Source of the DNA: an uncultured Lachnospiraceae bacterium
Lineage (GTDB): Bacteria; Bacillota; Clostridia; Lachnospirales; Lachnospiraceae
Direction: 5' to 3'
NCBI GenBank assembly: GCA_947631695.1
Contig: CANRMH010000003.1
Span: 1-39,810 of the forward strand
Length of the DNA: 39,810 nt
Shown here in pieces: positions 24,820 to 33,128 of this stretch. Position 1 is the stretch's first letter, and every line of letters starts with the position of its first letter. The position numbers and the translations under genes were made by a program. The notes beneath the pieces are model-generated. The model ran no database searches, was not told where the DNA came from, and saw only the letters and a list, made by a program, of their open reading frames with translations.

Positions 24820-26256
24820 ATGGCAAAACAGTACGAAACAGTCATAGGTCTGGAAGTGCATGTAGAGCTGGCTACAAAAACAAAAATTTTCTGCTCCTGC
24901 AGCACGGAGTTCGGGGGAGCGCCGAATACGCATACCTGCCCGGTCTGCACCGGCATGCCGGGTTCCCTTCCGGTACTGAATAAGCAGGTGGTGGAATACG
25001 CCGCGGCGATCGCCCTTGCGACGAACTGTGAGATTACGAAAGTATGTAAATTTGACCGGAAAAACTATTTCTATCCGGATAATCCGCAGAACTATCAGAT
25101 TTCCCAGCTCTATCTGCCGATTGCGAGAAACGGGTTTGTGGAGATCGAAGCGGGAGACAAAAAGAAGAAAGTCAGGATCCACGAGATGCATATGGAAGAG
25201 GATGCGGGGAAACTGATCCACGACGAGTGGGACGACACTTCCCTGGTGGATTACAACCGAAGCGGCGTACCGCTGGTGGAGATCGTGTCGGAGCCGGATA
25301 TGCGCTCGGCCGATGAAGTGATCGCATATCTGGAAAAGCTGCGGATGATCATCCAGTATCTGGGCGCTTCCGACTGCAAACTCCAGGAGGGATCCATGAG
25401 GGCGGACGTGAACCTGTCCGTGAGAGAGATGGGATCGGATTCGTTCGGAACCCGTACGGAGATGAAGAACCTGAATTCCTTCAAGGCGATCGCGAGGGCC
25501 ATAGACGGGGAGAGACAGCGGCAGATCGATCTTCTGGAGGAGGGAAAGCCTGTGATCCAGGAGACCAGAAGATGGGACGACAACAAGGAATCCTCCCACG
25601 CGATGCGGTCGAAGGAGGACGCGCAGGATTACCGCTATTTCCCCGAACCGGATCTGGTCCCGATCGTGATCAGCGACGAGTGGATCGAGGAAATCCGCGC
25701 AAGGCAGCCGGAGCTTCGCACGGAGAAGCTTGAGCGCTACCGGAGGGAGTTCGATATTCCCGAATACGACGCACAGATCATCACTGCTTCAAAAAAAATG
25801 GCGGATCTTTTCGAGGCGGCTTCCGCGATCTGCCGTAAGCCGAAGAAGGTTTCCAACTGGCTGATGGTGGAAACGCTGCGCCTGTTAAAGGAACGCGGCA
25901 TGGAGCCGGAAGATCTGCATTTCTCACCGGAAAATCTTGCAAAACTGGTCGAGCTGACGGAGGCGGGAACCATCAACAGTTCCGTGGCAAAGGAAGTCTT
26001 TGAGAAGATTTTTGACGAGGATATCGACCCGGACCGTTACGTGGAAGAAAAGGGCCTGAAGACGGTGAACGACGAGGGCGCGCTCCTGGAGACGGTACAG
26101 CGTGTCATTGCGGAAAATCCGCAGTCTGTGGCCGACTACAGAAGCGGGAAAGAGAAAGCGATCGGATTTCTGGTGGGCCAGACGATGAAAGCGACGAAGG
26201 GGAAGGCGGATCCGGGCATGGTCAACCGGATGTTGAGAGAGATGCTTGCCTCATGA
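24820..26256 (+). CDS. gatB: Asp/Glu-tRNA amidotransferase subunit B
   Basis: GatB binds misacylated Asp-tRNA-Asn or Glu-tRNA-Gln, activates the side-chain carboxylate with ATP and amidates it. The 478-residue product opens with YETVIGLEVHVEL. It has zinc ligands Cys25, Cys27, Cys40 and Cys43, a cradle domain (DYNRSGVPLVEIVSEPD) and a C-terminal YqeY-like tRNA-binding tail (about 330-478). ATG 24820 follows GAAGGAGG; an upstream in-frame start would overlap gatA heavily. Its TGA lies within TCATGA, which is also the stop of the convergent GNAT gene. Confidence 0.97.
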   Translation: MAKQYETVIGLEVHVELATKTKIFCSCSTEFGGAPNTHTCPVCTGMPGSLPVLNKQVVEYAAAIALATNCEITKVCKFDRKNYFYPDNPQNYQISQLYLPIARNGFVEIEAGDKKKKVRIHEMHMEEDAGKLIHDEWDDTSLVDYNRSGVPLVEIVSEPDMRSADEVIAYLEKLRMIIQYLGASDCKLQEGSMRADVNLSVREMGSDSFGTRTEMKNLNSFKAIARAIDGERQRQIDLLEEGKPVIQETRRWDDNKESSHAMRSKEDAQDYRYFPEPDLVPIVISDEWIEEIRARQPELRTEKLERYRREFDIPEYDAQIITASKKMADLFEAASAICRKPKKVSNWLMVETLRLLKERGMEPEDLHFSPENLAKLVELTEAGTINSSVAKEVFEKIFDEDIDPDRYVEEKGLKTVNDEGALLETVQRVIAENPQSVADYRSGKEKAIGFLVGQTMKATKGKADPGMVNRMLREMLAS

Positions 26257-26763
26257 CTCTGAAGCCGCGGTATCGTATTCCAGAATGTAATCATCCATAC
26301 AGAATCCGCTGCCGATGTCGGTCTTCTGCTCCCTGGTGATCGAAAAGCCCCAGTGCTGATAGATATCCAGGGAGTTTTTATTGTGCCGGTTGCAGGTCAG
26401 CCAGATCTTTTTCAGCCCTCTGACGCGGCACAGATCCAGCATGTAATGAAACGCCTGGGTACTCAGATGCTGGTGCCTGGAATCTTTGTGGAGATATAGT
26501 TTGCTCAGAAAGAGTTCGCCATCCTCCTCGTGGATTCCAAAAAAGCCGGCAAACGTATGTCCGCTGTAAATCTTAAAATACTCGTATCCATTTTCAATCT
26601 GTTCTTTCAGGGCGGAATAGGACTGAAATTTGTCCAGCATATAATCAATCTGCTCTTCGCTTATGATATCAATAAAATAGTCGTGCCAGATCTCGCTGGC
26701 GAGGATGGCGACGTCCTGGATCTCGGCGTCGGTTTTTACCGGAATAAAGTCAACTGTGTTCAT
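26251..26763 (-). CDS. GNAT family N-acetyltransferase
   Basis: The 170-residue product has the GNAT fold. Motif A is LSKLYLHKDSRHQHLSTQAF (degenerate acetyl-CoA loop), followed by the motif B region NKNSLDIYQHWGF. The acceptor cannot be predicted. It is convergent with gatB, sharing six bases and the palindromic stop TCATGA, with no space for a terminator between them. Its promoter is interlocked with that of the divergent ABC operon. Confidence 0.88.
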   Translation of the reverse strand: MNTVDFIPVKTDAEIQDVAILASEIWHDYFIDIISEEQIDYMLDKFQSYSALKEQIENGYEYFKIYSGHTFAGFFGIHEEDGELFLSKLYLHKDSRHQHLSTQAFHYMLDLCRVRGLKKIWLTCNRHNKNSLDIYQHWGFSITREQKTDIGSGFCMDDYILEYDTAASES

Positions 26764-26817
26764 ATCTGCAGCTCCATTCTTATGAATCGTTTTGACAGAA
26801 AGGAAAAGAACCTTCTG

Positions 26818-26846
26818 TTCACATTTGACATTATACGTGATATAAT
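26818..26846 (+). promoter_or_regulatory. Promoter of the second ABC operon
   Basis: TTCACA (26818-26823), 17 bases and a perfect TATAAT (26841-26846). It overlaps the oppositely directed GNAT promoter almost completely. Confidence 0.6.
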
Positions 26847-26858
26847 TGTGAAAGACAA
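26830..26858 (-). promoter_or_regulatory. Promoter of the GNAT gene
   Basis: On the minus strand TTGTCT (26853-26858) and TATAAT (26830-26835) are spaced by 17 bases. The two opposed -10 boxes form the palindrome ATTATA-cgtga-TATAAT. Confidence 0.6.
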
Positions 26859-26915
26859 CGAAAAGTTAACCGGTCTGGAGAAATTTTTATAAAACGGACG
26901 CCTCGGAGGGATCAT

Positions 26916-27620
26916 ATGGGAATGTTTGTGAATCTGGAAGATGTAAAAAAGATTTACCGCATGGGCGAAGTGGAGATCGCCGCCGCGGACGGTATCAGCT
27001 TTGGGATCAAAAAGGGCGAATTCGCTGTGATCGTAGGGCCGAGCGGAGCCGGGAAGACGACGGTTTTGAATATCCTGGGAGGAATGGACACGGCGACGGA
27101 CGGGATCGTGGAAGTGGACGGAGAAGAGATTTCAGCCTATGATCAGAAGCAATTGACGGCGTACCGGAGGGACGATATCGGATTTGTGTTTCAGTTTTAC
27201 AATCTGATCCCGAACCTGACGGCGCTGGAAAATGTAGAACTGGCTCTTCAGATCTGCAGGAGGCCTTTGGACGCCGCCTCTGTGTTGGAGGAGGTGGGGC
27301 TTAAGGACCGCCTGAATAATTTTCCGGCCCAGTTGTCAGGGGGAGAGCAGCAGCGCGTAGCGATCGCCAGGGCGCTTGCGAAGAATCCGAAGCTTCTGCT
27401 GTGCGACGAACCCACCGGGGCGCTGGATTATAATACGGGGAAGTCCATACTGAAACTGCTGCAGGATACCTGCCGAAGCAGAGGGATGACGGTCATTCTG
27501 ATCACCCACAATCTGGCGATCGCGCCGATGGCGGACCGCGTGATCCAGATCAAGAACGGAAAAGTGTACGCGGCTGAGGAAAACAGGGAGCCGGCTTCAG
27601 TGGAAACGATAGAGTGGTAA
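26916..27620 (+). CDS. ABC transporter ATP-binding protein, FtsX-permease partner
   Basis: The 234-residue ATPase has Walker A GPSGAGKT (41-48), the Q-loop in [11 protein letters not shown], signature [15 protein letters not shown], Walker [13 protein letters not shown] and switch His in ITHN. The start follows GGAGGG. The partner permease begins 15 bases after its stop. The two-component layout matches Firmicute exporters in antimicrobial-peptide or envelope-stress responses, but no sensor kinase lies nearby, so that role is not supported here. Confidence 0.95.
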   Translation: MGMFVNLEDVKKIYRMGEVEIAAADGISFGIKKGEFAVIVGPSGAGKTTVLNILGGMDTATDGIVEVDGEEISAYDQKQLTAYRRDDIGFVFQFYNLIPNLTALENVELALQICRRPLDAASVLEEVGLKDRLNNFPAQLSGGEQQRVAIARALAKNPKLLLCDEPTGALDYNTGKSILKLLQDTCRSRGMTVILITHNLAIAPMADRVIQIKNGKVYAAEENREPASVETIEW

Positions 27621-27635
27621 GAGGATGTGGAGCTT

Positions 27636-30218
27636 ATGAACACAAGAGCGATGCGCAAGGATTTCTGGATGGAGATCCGGAAAAGTCCCGGCAGGTTTCT
27701 GTCGATTTTTTTTATTGTGGCTCTGGGTACCTCGTTCTTTTCGGGGATCCGTTCGGCGCAGCCGGATATGCTGATTACCGGGGACAGCTACTTTGACGGC
27801 GCGCGCCTGATGGACGTGAAAGCGGTGAGTACGCTGGGGATTACGGAAGATGATATTGCCGCCGTGGAAGCTTTGGACGGAGTGCAGGCCGCGGAGGGAG
27901 GATACAGCGTGGATGTCATGTGCCGGCAGGACGACGTCAGGGAGGTCCTTCACGTCATGTCGTTTCTGCCGTCCATGAATGCGGTGGAACTGACAGAGGG
28001 AAGGCTTCCGGAGGAAGACTGGGAATGCGTGGTGGACGACGAGACGGAATACCGGATCGGGGATATCATCCTGATGGAGTCCGGCACGGAGGAACCGGTC
28101 ACGGATTTCCTGACGACGAACAGGCTGAAAGTAGTCGGAAGGGGAAGCAGTCCATGCTATATTTCCTTTGGGAGAGGAAATACGGAGATCGGGACCGGGA
28201 GCATCGAGGGCTTTGCCGTGGTACGGCCGGAAGCGTTTCGCATGGAAGCATACACGGAAATGTATGTTGCGGCAAAGGGCGCGAAGGAGCTGCAGGCAAA
28301 CAGCGCCCCGTATGATGAACGGATAGAGCAGACGATAGATGAAATTGAGTCGATCACAGGAGAGCGGGGAGAAATCCGCAGGGCGGAGCTGACAAAAGAA
28401 GCCCGGGCAAAGATCAGCGAAGCCAGGGAATCCCTGGAAGAGGGAAGAAAGGAAGCCAGGGCGAAGTCCGAGGCGGAGCTTGCCGATGGAGAGCGCGAAC
28501 TTGAGGAAGCAGAGGAACAGGTTTCGCAGATCGGGGAAGCAAAATGGTATGTGGATGACCGGAGCGTACTTCCGGAATATTCCGGATACGGGGAGAACGC
28601 GGACCGCATGAAAGCGATCGGGCGGGTATTCCCGGTGCTGTTCTTTCTGGTCGCGGCCCTGATCAGCCTGACCTGCATGACGCGGATGGTGGAGGAACAG
28701 AGGACGCAGATAGGCACGATGAAAGCGCTGGGATACGGGAGGTTTGCGATAGCATCCAGATATCTCGGCTATGCGTTTGCCGCAGCGCTCGGCGGAAGCA
28801 TTTTCGGAGTGCTTGCGGGGGAAAAGATCATTCCGTACATTATTGTCTACGCGTACGGGATCGTCTATCACCATATACCGGAGATCATAGTCCCCTACAA
28901 TCTTCCCTATGCGCTGGCGGCTGCGGGGACGGCGATCCTGTGTACCACGGGCGCCACCTTTTTTGCCTGCTATAAAGAACTGAGGGCGCAGCCGGCCGTC
29001 CTGATGCGTCCGCCGGCTCCGAAAAACGGGAAGAGGGTCTTCCTGGAGCGGATCACTTTTCTGTGGAAGCATCTCAGTTTTACGTGGAAGTCCACATTCC
29101 GGAACCTGTTCCGGTATAAGAAGCGGTTTCTGATGACGATACTGGGAATCGGCGGCTGCATGGCGCTGATCCTGGTGGGATTCGGGCTTAGGGACTCCAT
29201 CTTTGAGATTGCCCGCCTGCAGTACAAGGAGATCCAGGTATATGACGGGATGGCCTATCTGCGCGAGAATGTTCCCCAAAGCGAGATGGAACGGCTGGAA
29301 AACTTTATGGAGAGTTCAAAGCTTCTGGAGGACGATCTGAAGGTCGGCATGAGCGCGGTGACCCTTGCGCGGGATTCCAGGGAGTGGGACGTTTATTTGT
29401 GCGTCCCTGAAGATACGGGGAAGCTGGAGGATTTTGTGAAGCTGCACAGCCGCCTGACGAAGGAGGAGTATGTCCTGAAGGACAACGGCGTCATTTTGAA
29501 CGAAAAGGCGGCCCGTATGCTTCGCGCGGACGTCGGGGATACTCTTGAGATCGAGGGCGGCGGGCCGCAGGCCCGCAGGGTGAGGATCGCGGCCATCTGT
29601 GAAAATTACATGGGCCATTATATGTATATGTCCGGATCCCTGTATGAAAAGATATACGGGAAAAGTCCGGAGATGAACTGCATCTATTTCAAAACGCCGG
29701 ATGGCTCGGAAAGCGCCGTGGAACAGATCGGCGGGGAGATCCTGCAGCAGGATGCGGTTTTCAATGTGACTTACCTGCGGGATATCGAGCGTCAGCTGAA
29801 CGATATGCTCAAGAGCCTGAACCTGGTGATCCTTGTTCTGATCGTGTCGGCGGGCATGCTCGCGTTTGTGGTTCTGTACAATCTGAACCATATTAATATC
29901 ACGGAGCGCAGAAGGGAACTGGCCACGCTGAAAGTGCTGGGATTCTACGATCCGGAGGTAAGCGTCTACGTATATCGGGAGAATATCCTTCTGACGGTTG
30001 TCGGCGCTATAGCCGGCGCGGGGCTGGGAATTCTTCTTCACCGGTTTATCATAGAGACGGTGGAGATCGACTCCGTGATGTTTGGCAGGGTGATCCATTC
30101 CTCGAGCTATATCCTCAGCGTGGCGCTGACGTTTGTTTTTTCCGGTTTTGTAAACTGGATGATGTATTTTAAGTTAAAAGGGATCGACATGATCGAGTCG
30201 CTGAAAAGCGTGGAATAA
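27636..30218 (+). CDS. Large ABC transporter permease with two FtsX domains
   Basis: The 860-residue product has an N-terminal helix (about 18-38), an extracytoplasmic domain with a short Glu/Ala/Arg-rich coiled coil (about 248-300) and a first FtsX block from about 330 (QRTQIGTMKALGYGR). After a second single helix and external domain, the C-terminal FtsX block (about 725-860) contains RRRELATLKVLGF. This duplicated arrangement is typical of large Firmicute permeases. The coiled coil is shorter than in many relatives. ATG 27636 is preferred because it follows GTGGAG; a GTG at 27627 is possible. Substrate unknown. Confidence 0.88.
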   Translation: MNTRAMRKDFWMEIRKSPGRFLSIFFIVALGTSFFSGIRSAQPDMLITGDSYFDGARLMDVKAVSTLGITEDDIAAVEALDGVQAAEGGYSVDVMCRQDDVREVLHVMSFLPSMNAVELTEGRLPEEDWECVVDDETEYRIGDIILMESGTEEPVTDFLTTNRLKVVGRGSSPCYISFGRGNTEIGTGSIEGFAVVRPEAFRMEAYTEMYVAAKGAKELQANSAPYDERIEQTIDEIESITGERGEIRRAELTKEARAKISEARESLEEGRKEARAKSEAELADGERELEEAEEQVSQIGEAKWYVDDRSVLPEYSGYGENADRMKAIGRVFPVLFFLVAALISLTCMTRMVEEQRTQIGTMKALGYGRFAIASRYLGYAFAAALGGSIFGVLAGEKIIPYIIVYAYGIVYHHIPEIIVPYNLPYALAAAGTAILCTTGATFFACYKELRAQPAVLMRPPAPKNGKRVFLERITFLWKHLSFTWKSTFRNLFRYKKRFLMTILGIGGCMALILVGFGLRDSIFEIARLQYKEIQVYDGMAYLRENVPQSEMERLENFMESSKLLEDDLKVGMSAVTLARDSREWDVYLCVPEDTGKLEDFVKLHSRLTKEEYVLKDNGVILNEKAARMLRADVGDTLEIEGGGPQARRVRIAAICENYMGHYMYMSGSLYEKIYGKSPEMNCIYFKTPDGSESAVEQIGGEILQQDAVFNVTYLRDIERQLNDMLKSLNLVILVLIVSAGMLAFVVLYNLNHINITERRRELATLKVLGFYDPEVSVYVYRENILLTVVGAIAGAGLGILLHRFIIETVEIDSVMFGRVIHSSSYILSVALTFVFSGFVNWMMYFKLKGIDMIESLKSVE

Positions 30219-30238
30219 TCCGCCATGAGCGGAAATTA

Positions 30239-30265
30239 TTAGCACTCTTTTGAAAAGAGTGCTAA
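30239..30265. promoter_or_regulatory. CIRCE operator (HrcA binding site)
   Basis: TTAGCACTC, nine bases, GAGTGCTAA: an exact match to the CIRCE consensus bound by the heat-shock repressor HrcA. It ends 7 bases before the -35 box of the htpG promoter. Confidence 0.95.
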
Positions 30266-30272
30266 TTTTCTG

Positions 30273-30301
30273 TTGACATTTGAAATCCGTGGTATTATCA
30301 T
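30273..30301 (+). promoter_or_regulatory. Promoter of htpG
   Basis: A perfect TTGACA (30273-30278), 17 bases and TATCAT (30296-30301). The predicted leader is about 70 bases. Confidence 0.75.
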
Positions 30302-30377
30302 ATTTTTTAGGTAAAAGCGGGACGCTTCCGAAGACCGGGGCGGACCGGAGATGACAATGAATTAAGGAGTGAAATAT

Positions 30378-32498
30378 ATGGAAGCGAAAAAAGGTTCTTT
30401 ATCAATCAGCAGTGAAAATATTTTTCCGATTATCAAGAAATGGGTGTATTCTGATCACGATATCTTTTTCCGTGAGATGATCTCCAACGGATGCGACGCG
30501 ATCACGAAGCTGAAAAAGCTGGATATGATGGGCGAATATGAGATGCCGGAAGATTACAAACCGCAGATACAGGTCGTCGTGAATCCGGAGGAAAAGACGC
30601 TGAAGTTTATTGACAACGGACTTGGCATGACGGCGGAAGAGGTCGAGGAATATATTACGCAGATCGCGTTCTCGGGCGCGACGGAATTTCTGGAAAAATA
30701 CAAGGATAAGACGACGGAGGACGATATGATCGGGCATTTCGGCCTGGGATTTTATTCGGCCTTTATGGTCGCGGACGAGGTCCATATCGACACGCTTTCC
30801 TACAGGGACGGCGCGGCGGCTGTGCGCTGGGTGAGCGACGGCGGTACGGAGTACGAAATGTCCGACGGGAGCAGGGAAGAGGTCGGCACGGAGATCACCC
30901 TGTTCCTGAATGAGGACAGCCTGGAATTTGCCAATGAATACAGGGCGAGGGAGGTTCTGGAGAAGTACTGTTCCTTTATGCCCGTGCCGATTTACGTGTC
31001 CAGGGCGAATGCCGAACAGGAATATGAGACGATCGACGAGGAGGAGCTTCGCGAGGATGATGTGATCGTGGAGCGCATCCACGAGGAGGCAAAGACGGAG
31101 GAAAAGGAAAACGAGGATGGCGTGAAAGAGACCGTGGAGATTTCCCCGGCGAAGGACAGGGTGAAGATCAACAAGCGGCCCGTCGCCGTCAACGATACCG
31201 AGCCGCTGTGGGCCAAACATCCGAATGAGTGTTCCAAAGACGATTATATTGAATTTTACCGGAAAGTGTTCCTGGATTACAGGGAGCCTCTTTTCTGGAT
31301 CCATCTGAATATGGATTATCCGTTTAATCTGAAAGGGATCCTGTATTTCCCGAAGATCAATACGGAATATGATTCCATCGAAGGAACGATCAAATTATAT
31401 AATAATCAGGTATTTATTGCGGATAATATTAAGGAAGTGATACCGGAATTCCTGATGGTGCTTAAAGGCGTGATCGACTGCCCGGACCTGCCTCTTAACG
31501 TATCCCGGAGCGCGCTGCAGAACGACGGCTTCGTAAAGAAGATCGCCGATTATATTTCAAAGAAGGTTGCGGATAAACTCAGCGGCATGTGCAGGACGGA
31601 CAAAGAAAATTACGAGAAATACTGGGACGACATCAGCCCGTTTATCAAGTTCGGCTGCCTGAAGGACGAAAAATTCTGCGATAAAATGATGGATTATATC
31701 CTGTTTAAGAATATCAGCCACGAGTATCTGACCCTGAAGGAATGCATTGAGAAGAACGGCGGGGCTTCAGAGAAGCCGGAGGAAAAAGACGCGGAGGCTC
31801 AGGAAAAGGCCGAAGAAACGAAGGAAAAGTCCGAAGAAACGAAGGAAAAGTCCGAGGACGAACAGACGGAACAGGAAAAGGAAGCCGGGAAGACGACGAT
31901 CTACTATGTGACGGACGAACAGCAGCAGAGCCAGTATATCAACCTCTTCCGGGCGCAGGGCCAGGATGCGGTGATCCTGAACCACAATATTGATTCGCCG
32001 TTTATCACGCAGCTGGAACAGCGCAATGAAAACGTCCGCTTCCAGAGGATCGACGCGGATGTGAATGAATCTGTGAAAGAGGAAGTCGCGGAGGACGAAA
32101 AGGAAAGCTTTGAGAAGACGGCCGGAGTCCTGGTCGATGTATTCCGCAGGGAGCTGGGGAATGACAAGCTGGATGTAAAAGTAGAAAAACTCAAGGACGA
32201 CAAGGTGGCGTCCATGATCATCCTGTCCGAACAGGACCGCCGTATGCAGGAAATGATGAAAATGTACGGCATGGCGGGAATGAATATGGGAATGCCGGAA
32301 AGCGGAGGAAGCCTCATCCTGAACGCCAATCATCCGCTGGTTCAGTATGTGGCAGAGAACAGGGATGCGGACAGGACGTCCATGATCTGCAAACAGCTTT
32401 ATGATCTGGCGATGCTGGCCCACAAACCGCTTGCGCCGGAAGAGATGACGGCGTTTGTGCAGAGAAGCAACGAGATCATGCTGCTGCTGGCAAAATAG
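30378..32498 (+). CDS. htpG: Molecular chaperone HtpG (Hsp90)
   Basis: This is the cytoplasmic ATP-dependent chaperone. The Bergerat ATP-binding elements are visible: REMISNGCDAITKL, DNGLGMTAEEVEEY and GHFGLGFYSAFMV. The middle-domain loop PLNVSRSALQND, with its conserved Arg, is also present. At 706 residues it is about 80 longer than E. coli HtpG. The extra length includes an acidic insert near 220-265 and a Glu/Lys-rich linker near 465-505, the latter built partly from a 21-base tandem repeat. ATG 30378 follows AAGGAG. A CIRCE element marks it as HrcA-regulated. Confidence 0.96.
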   Translation: MEAKKGSLSISSENIFPIIKKWVYSDHDIFFREMISNGCDAITKLKKLDMMGEYEMPEDYKPQIQVVVNPEEKTLKFIDNGLGMTAEEVEEYITQIAFSGATEFLEKYKDKTTEDDMIGHFGLGFYSAFMVADEVHIDTLSYRDGAAAVRWVSDGGTEYEMSDGSREEVGTEITLFLNEDSLEFANEYRAREVLEKYCSFMPVPIYVSRANAEQEYETIDEEELREDDVIVERIHEEAKTEEKENEDGVKETVEISPAKDRVKINKRPVAVNDTEPLWAKHPNECSKDDYIEFYRKVFLDYREPLFWIHLNMDYPFNLKGILYFPKINTEYDSIEGTIKLYNNQVFIADNIKEVIPEFLMVLKGVIDCPDLPLNVSRSALQNDGFVKKIADYISKKVADKLSGMCRTDKENYEKYWDDISPFIKFGCLKDEKFCDKMMDYILFKNISHEYLTLKECIEKNGGASEKPEEKDAEAQEKAEETKEKSEETKEKSEDEQTEQEKEAGKTTIYYVTDEQQQSQYINLFRAQGQDAVILNHNIDSPFITQLEQRNENVRFQRIDADVNESVKEEVAEDEKESFEKTAGVLVDVFRRELGNDKLDVKVEKLKDDKVASMIILSEQDRRMQEMMKMYGMAGMNMGMPESGGSLILNANHPLVQYVAENRDADRTSMICKQLYDLAMLAHKPLAPEEMTAFVQRSNEIMLLLAK
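31811..31852 (+). repeat. 21-base in-frame tandem repeat in htpG
   Basis: Two identical 21-base copies (31811-31831 and 31832-31852) encode the repeated ETKEKSE of the charged linker. Slippage would change the linker by seven residues without shifting the frame. Confidence 0.85.
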
Positions 32499-32510
32499 AC
32501 AGGAAGCTTT

Positions 32511-32996
32511 TTACAGGGTCCCGGGTTCCCAGGGGATCTCATGTTCAGAGAAGAAGCGCTGCGCCCATTTGTCCCATGCGTATTCGAGAGATTTATCCAT
32601 CGTGAAGAAGTTCAGGGACGTTCCGGTGGTGCAGGTAAGGGACGCATTGCTGTAATGGAAGTTGAGGAAGAGTCCGCGGACGCTGTTTGGCGGATAGTCC
32701 GGACCGGACTCGGAGGCCAGCGCGTCCGCCTCGCCGCGGGGAAGGGCGAGGATGAATTTGAAATTCAGGGGAGTCCGCTTTCCGCGGATCAGGGAAAAGC
32801 AGTATTCCCGCAGATCCTTCCAGCAGGAATACTCCTGATCGGGGGCTTCCTCAAAGAATTCCCGGCGGATATAGCCGTCGATGGTAAATTTGTTGAAGGT
32901 GGTGATCTCCCCTTCGACGAGCGAGAAAGAGTCAAACGTATTTCTCAGCAAAAGTTCCGTCATACATTTTTTGGCGTCTATATGTAAAATGATCAT
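32511..32996 (-). CDS. Conserved protein of unknown function (DUF5721-like)
   Basis: The 161-residue soluble protein has no signal or membrane segment. It resembles a short Lachnospiraceae family that I recall as DUF5721; the name is from memory. Visible features are an N-terminal beta strand (MIILHID), GYIRREFFEE, and a C-terminal aromatic stretch (SLEYAWDKWAQRFF). No catalytic motif is evident. It converges on htpG, 12 bases away, with no clear terminator, and is divergent from rluF. Confidence 0.75.
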   Translation of the reverse strand: MIILHIDAKKCMTELLLRNTFDSFSLVEGEITTFNKFTIDGYIRREFFEEAPDQEYSCWKDLREYCFSLIRGKRTPLNFKFILALPRGEADALASESGPDYPPNSVRGLFLNFHYSNASLTCTTGTSLNFFTMDKSLEYAWDKWAQRFFSEHEIPWEPGTL

Positions 32997-33030
32997 ACGG
33001 GCAGCGCTCCTTTTTCATACTATTGTATCC

Positions 33031-33039
33031 ATTATAGCA
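33031..33039 (-). promoter_or_regulatory. Extended -10 promoter of the DUF5721-like gene
   Basis: On the minus strand TGCTATAAT is a perfect extended -10 element; the -35 is poor. It lies about 35 bases from the ATG at 32996. Confidence 0.6.
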
Positions 33040-33066
33040 TCCCTTTGAAAAAGGTGCATCAACCGT

Positions 33067-33095
33067 TTGACTTTTTGTGCGGAAACGTTTATGAT
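33067..33095 (+). promoter_or_regulatory. Promoter of the rluF-ligA-clpX group
   Basis: TTGACT (33067-33072), 17 bases and TATGAT (33090-33095). It lies downstream of an in-frame ATG at 33045, so that ATG cannot be the start of a transcript made here. Confidence 0.65.
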
Positions 33096-33128
33096 CATGG
33101 CAGATCGTTAGTGTGTCGAGGTGTCGAA

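Noticed and set aside
26825..26846. TTGACA at 26825-26830 paired with TATAAT at 26841
   Set aside because: The spacing is only 10 bases; TTCACA at 26818 has the right 17-base spacing.
30220..30236. CCGCCATGAGCGG as a terminator after the ABC permease
   Set aside because: The stem is only four base pairs and no T-run follows.
33045..33128. A longer rluF starting at ATG 33045
   Set aside because: The extension contains the promoter and has no S4-domain similarity; GTG 33129 has a suitable ribosome binding site.
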